NCBI GenBank assembly: GCA_025353435.1
Contig: JANXQR010000743.1
Coordinates: forward strand, 1-5,633
Origin: Acidobacteriota bacterium
GTDB lineage: Bacteria; Acidobacteriota; Terriglobia; Terriglobales; Acidobacteriaceae
Length of the DNA: 5,633 nt
Direction: 5' to 3'
The translations under genes and the position numbers were made by a program. Under the pieces are notes generated by a model, which saw only the letters and a list, made by a program, of their open reading frames with translations, had not been told where the DNA came from and searched no databases. Positions 5,109 through 5,633 of the stretch are shown piece after piece. The number at the start of each line of letters is the position of its first letter. Position 1 is the first letter of the stretch.

Positions 5109-5633
5109 ATGCGGATTACGAGATGGACTCGGGTTGGAATCGTGGTATTGGCGATTGCCGTTGTGGGTCAGGCGCAGAACACGAAATTGACGGCGGATGA
5201 GCAGAACACGATCGCGACCTTCCGTCAGGCGAGCCGCGGCGTGGTGTACATCACTGCGCGAACGACCATGGTCTCACCCTTCGAAAAGCGCACGATTGAT
5301 GCTGCCGAAGTGAGCACCGGCACAGGATTCGTAATAGACCAGGAAGGGCGGGTGCTGACGGCTTTCCACATCATTAAGGGCCGGGATGAGATCACGGTTG
5401 CGCTGGGCACAAAGCAAGCCATCGCGCGCCTGATCGGCACGGCGCCTCAACTCGACATCGCTTTGCTTCAGATAGACGTGCCAAAAGAAGACATCTCTCC
5501 TCTGCCGCTGGGAACCTCGCGGGATCTGGAGGTAGGTCAGAAGGTCATGGCCATTGACAACGCTGCTGGACTGAGCAATAGCCTGACAGTGGGTGTGGTC
5601 AGTGCAGTCAAGCGCAGCCTGGATGACAGCGCT
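5109..5633 (+). CDS. HtrA/DegP-like exported serine protease (3'-truncated by window)
   Basis: ATG at 5109 follows GGAAGGA (5098-5104) and has no stop before the window ends, giving 175 codons. Residues 1-21 are a signal peptide (MRITRWTR, hydrophobic core, cleavage near VVGQA), so the protein acts in the periplasm. The trypsin-like S1C fold is seen in STGTGFVID (the usual SGSGFIID strand), the catalytic His87 in LTAFHII (codon 5367-5369), the catalytic Asp116 in LDIALLQID (codon 5454-5456), and AIDNAAGLSNSLTVGVVSAV, equivalent to the AIGNPFGL-TVT-GIVSA segment. The catalytic Ser (GNSGGP) and any PDZ domains lie beyond the edge. HtrA proteases degrade or refold damaged envelope proteins under stress. 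Last visible gene of the sigma-54-headed run, consistent with an envelope-stress job. The N-P pair of the usual 'GNPFG' is replaced by D-N-A-A, so a variant or weakened protease cannot be excluded until the Ser is seen. Confidence 0.93.
   Translation, partial: MRITRWTRVGIVVLAIAVVGQAQNTKLTADEQNTIATFRQASRGVVYITARTTMVSPFEKRTIDAAEVSTGTGFVIDQEGRVLTAFHIIKGRDEITVALGTKQAIARLIGTAPQLDIALLQIDVPKEDISPLPLGTSRDLEVGQKVMAIDNAAGLSNSLTVGVVSAVKRSLDDSA

Overview
The window looks like a chromosomal or island segment from a moderately GC-rich Gram-negative bacterium. Exported proteins with Sec signal peptides, an HtrA-type periplasmic protease and a sigma-54 two-component system support this. The style of the CopA, ferric-reductase-like and sensor-kinase sequences suggests Acidobacteriota (Terriglobia), but that is an inference from memory of the families, not a database result.

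Left part (1-2035, + strand): the C-terminal two thirds of a Cu(+)-exporting P1B-type ATPase (CopA), cut by the window edge. It is overlapped by 8 bases by a ferric-reductase-like membrane protein gene that has a TAG stop where a tryptophan is expected, and whose 3' part is lost.

Middle part (2166-3002, - strand): a decayed two-component system. A membrane-bound sensor histidine kinase can be read from a GTG at 3002 down to its H-box (HEIRNPL), but only by crossing about four frameshifts. Just after the H-box region the sequence jumps to the extreme C-terminus (Fis-type helix-turn-helix) of an NtrC-family sigma-54 activator, itself broken by frameshifts and a stop. The kinase ATPase domain and the regulator's receiver and AAA+ domains are missing. 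About 130 bases before this (2036-2165) hold only two short inverted repeats.

Right part (3003-5633, + strand): a regulatory region of about 375 bases with two inverted repeats at enhancer-like distance from a good sigma-54 promoter (TGGCAC-N5-GTGCA, 3330-3345). It is followed by a run of four co-directional genes: a small exported protein made of a 44-residue repeat carrying a WYRAK-GRPSP motif; an exported, mostly helical protein; a cysteine-rich protein without a signal peptide; and an exported HtrA/DegP-like serine protease, truncated by the window end before its catalytic serine.

Taken together, the layout resembles the enterobacterial ZraSR/ZraP arrangement, in which a sigma-54 two-component system is divergent from an envelope-protection gene it controls. 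Here the controlled operon is intact and encodes different, largely unrecognised proteins, while the local regulator has been destroyed. The operon may therefore be silent or driven by a paralogous activator elsewhere in the genome. The nearby copper ATPase suggests a metal or envelope stress setting, but the window does not prove it.
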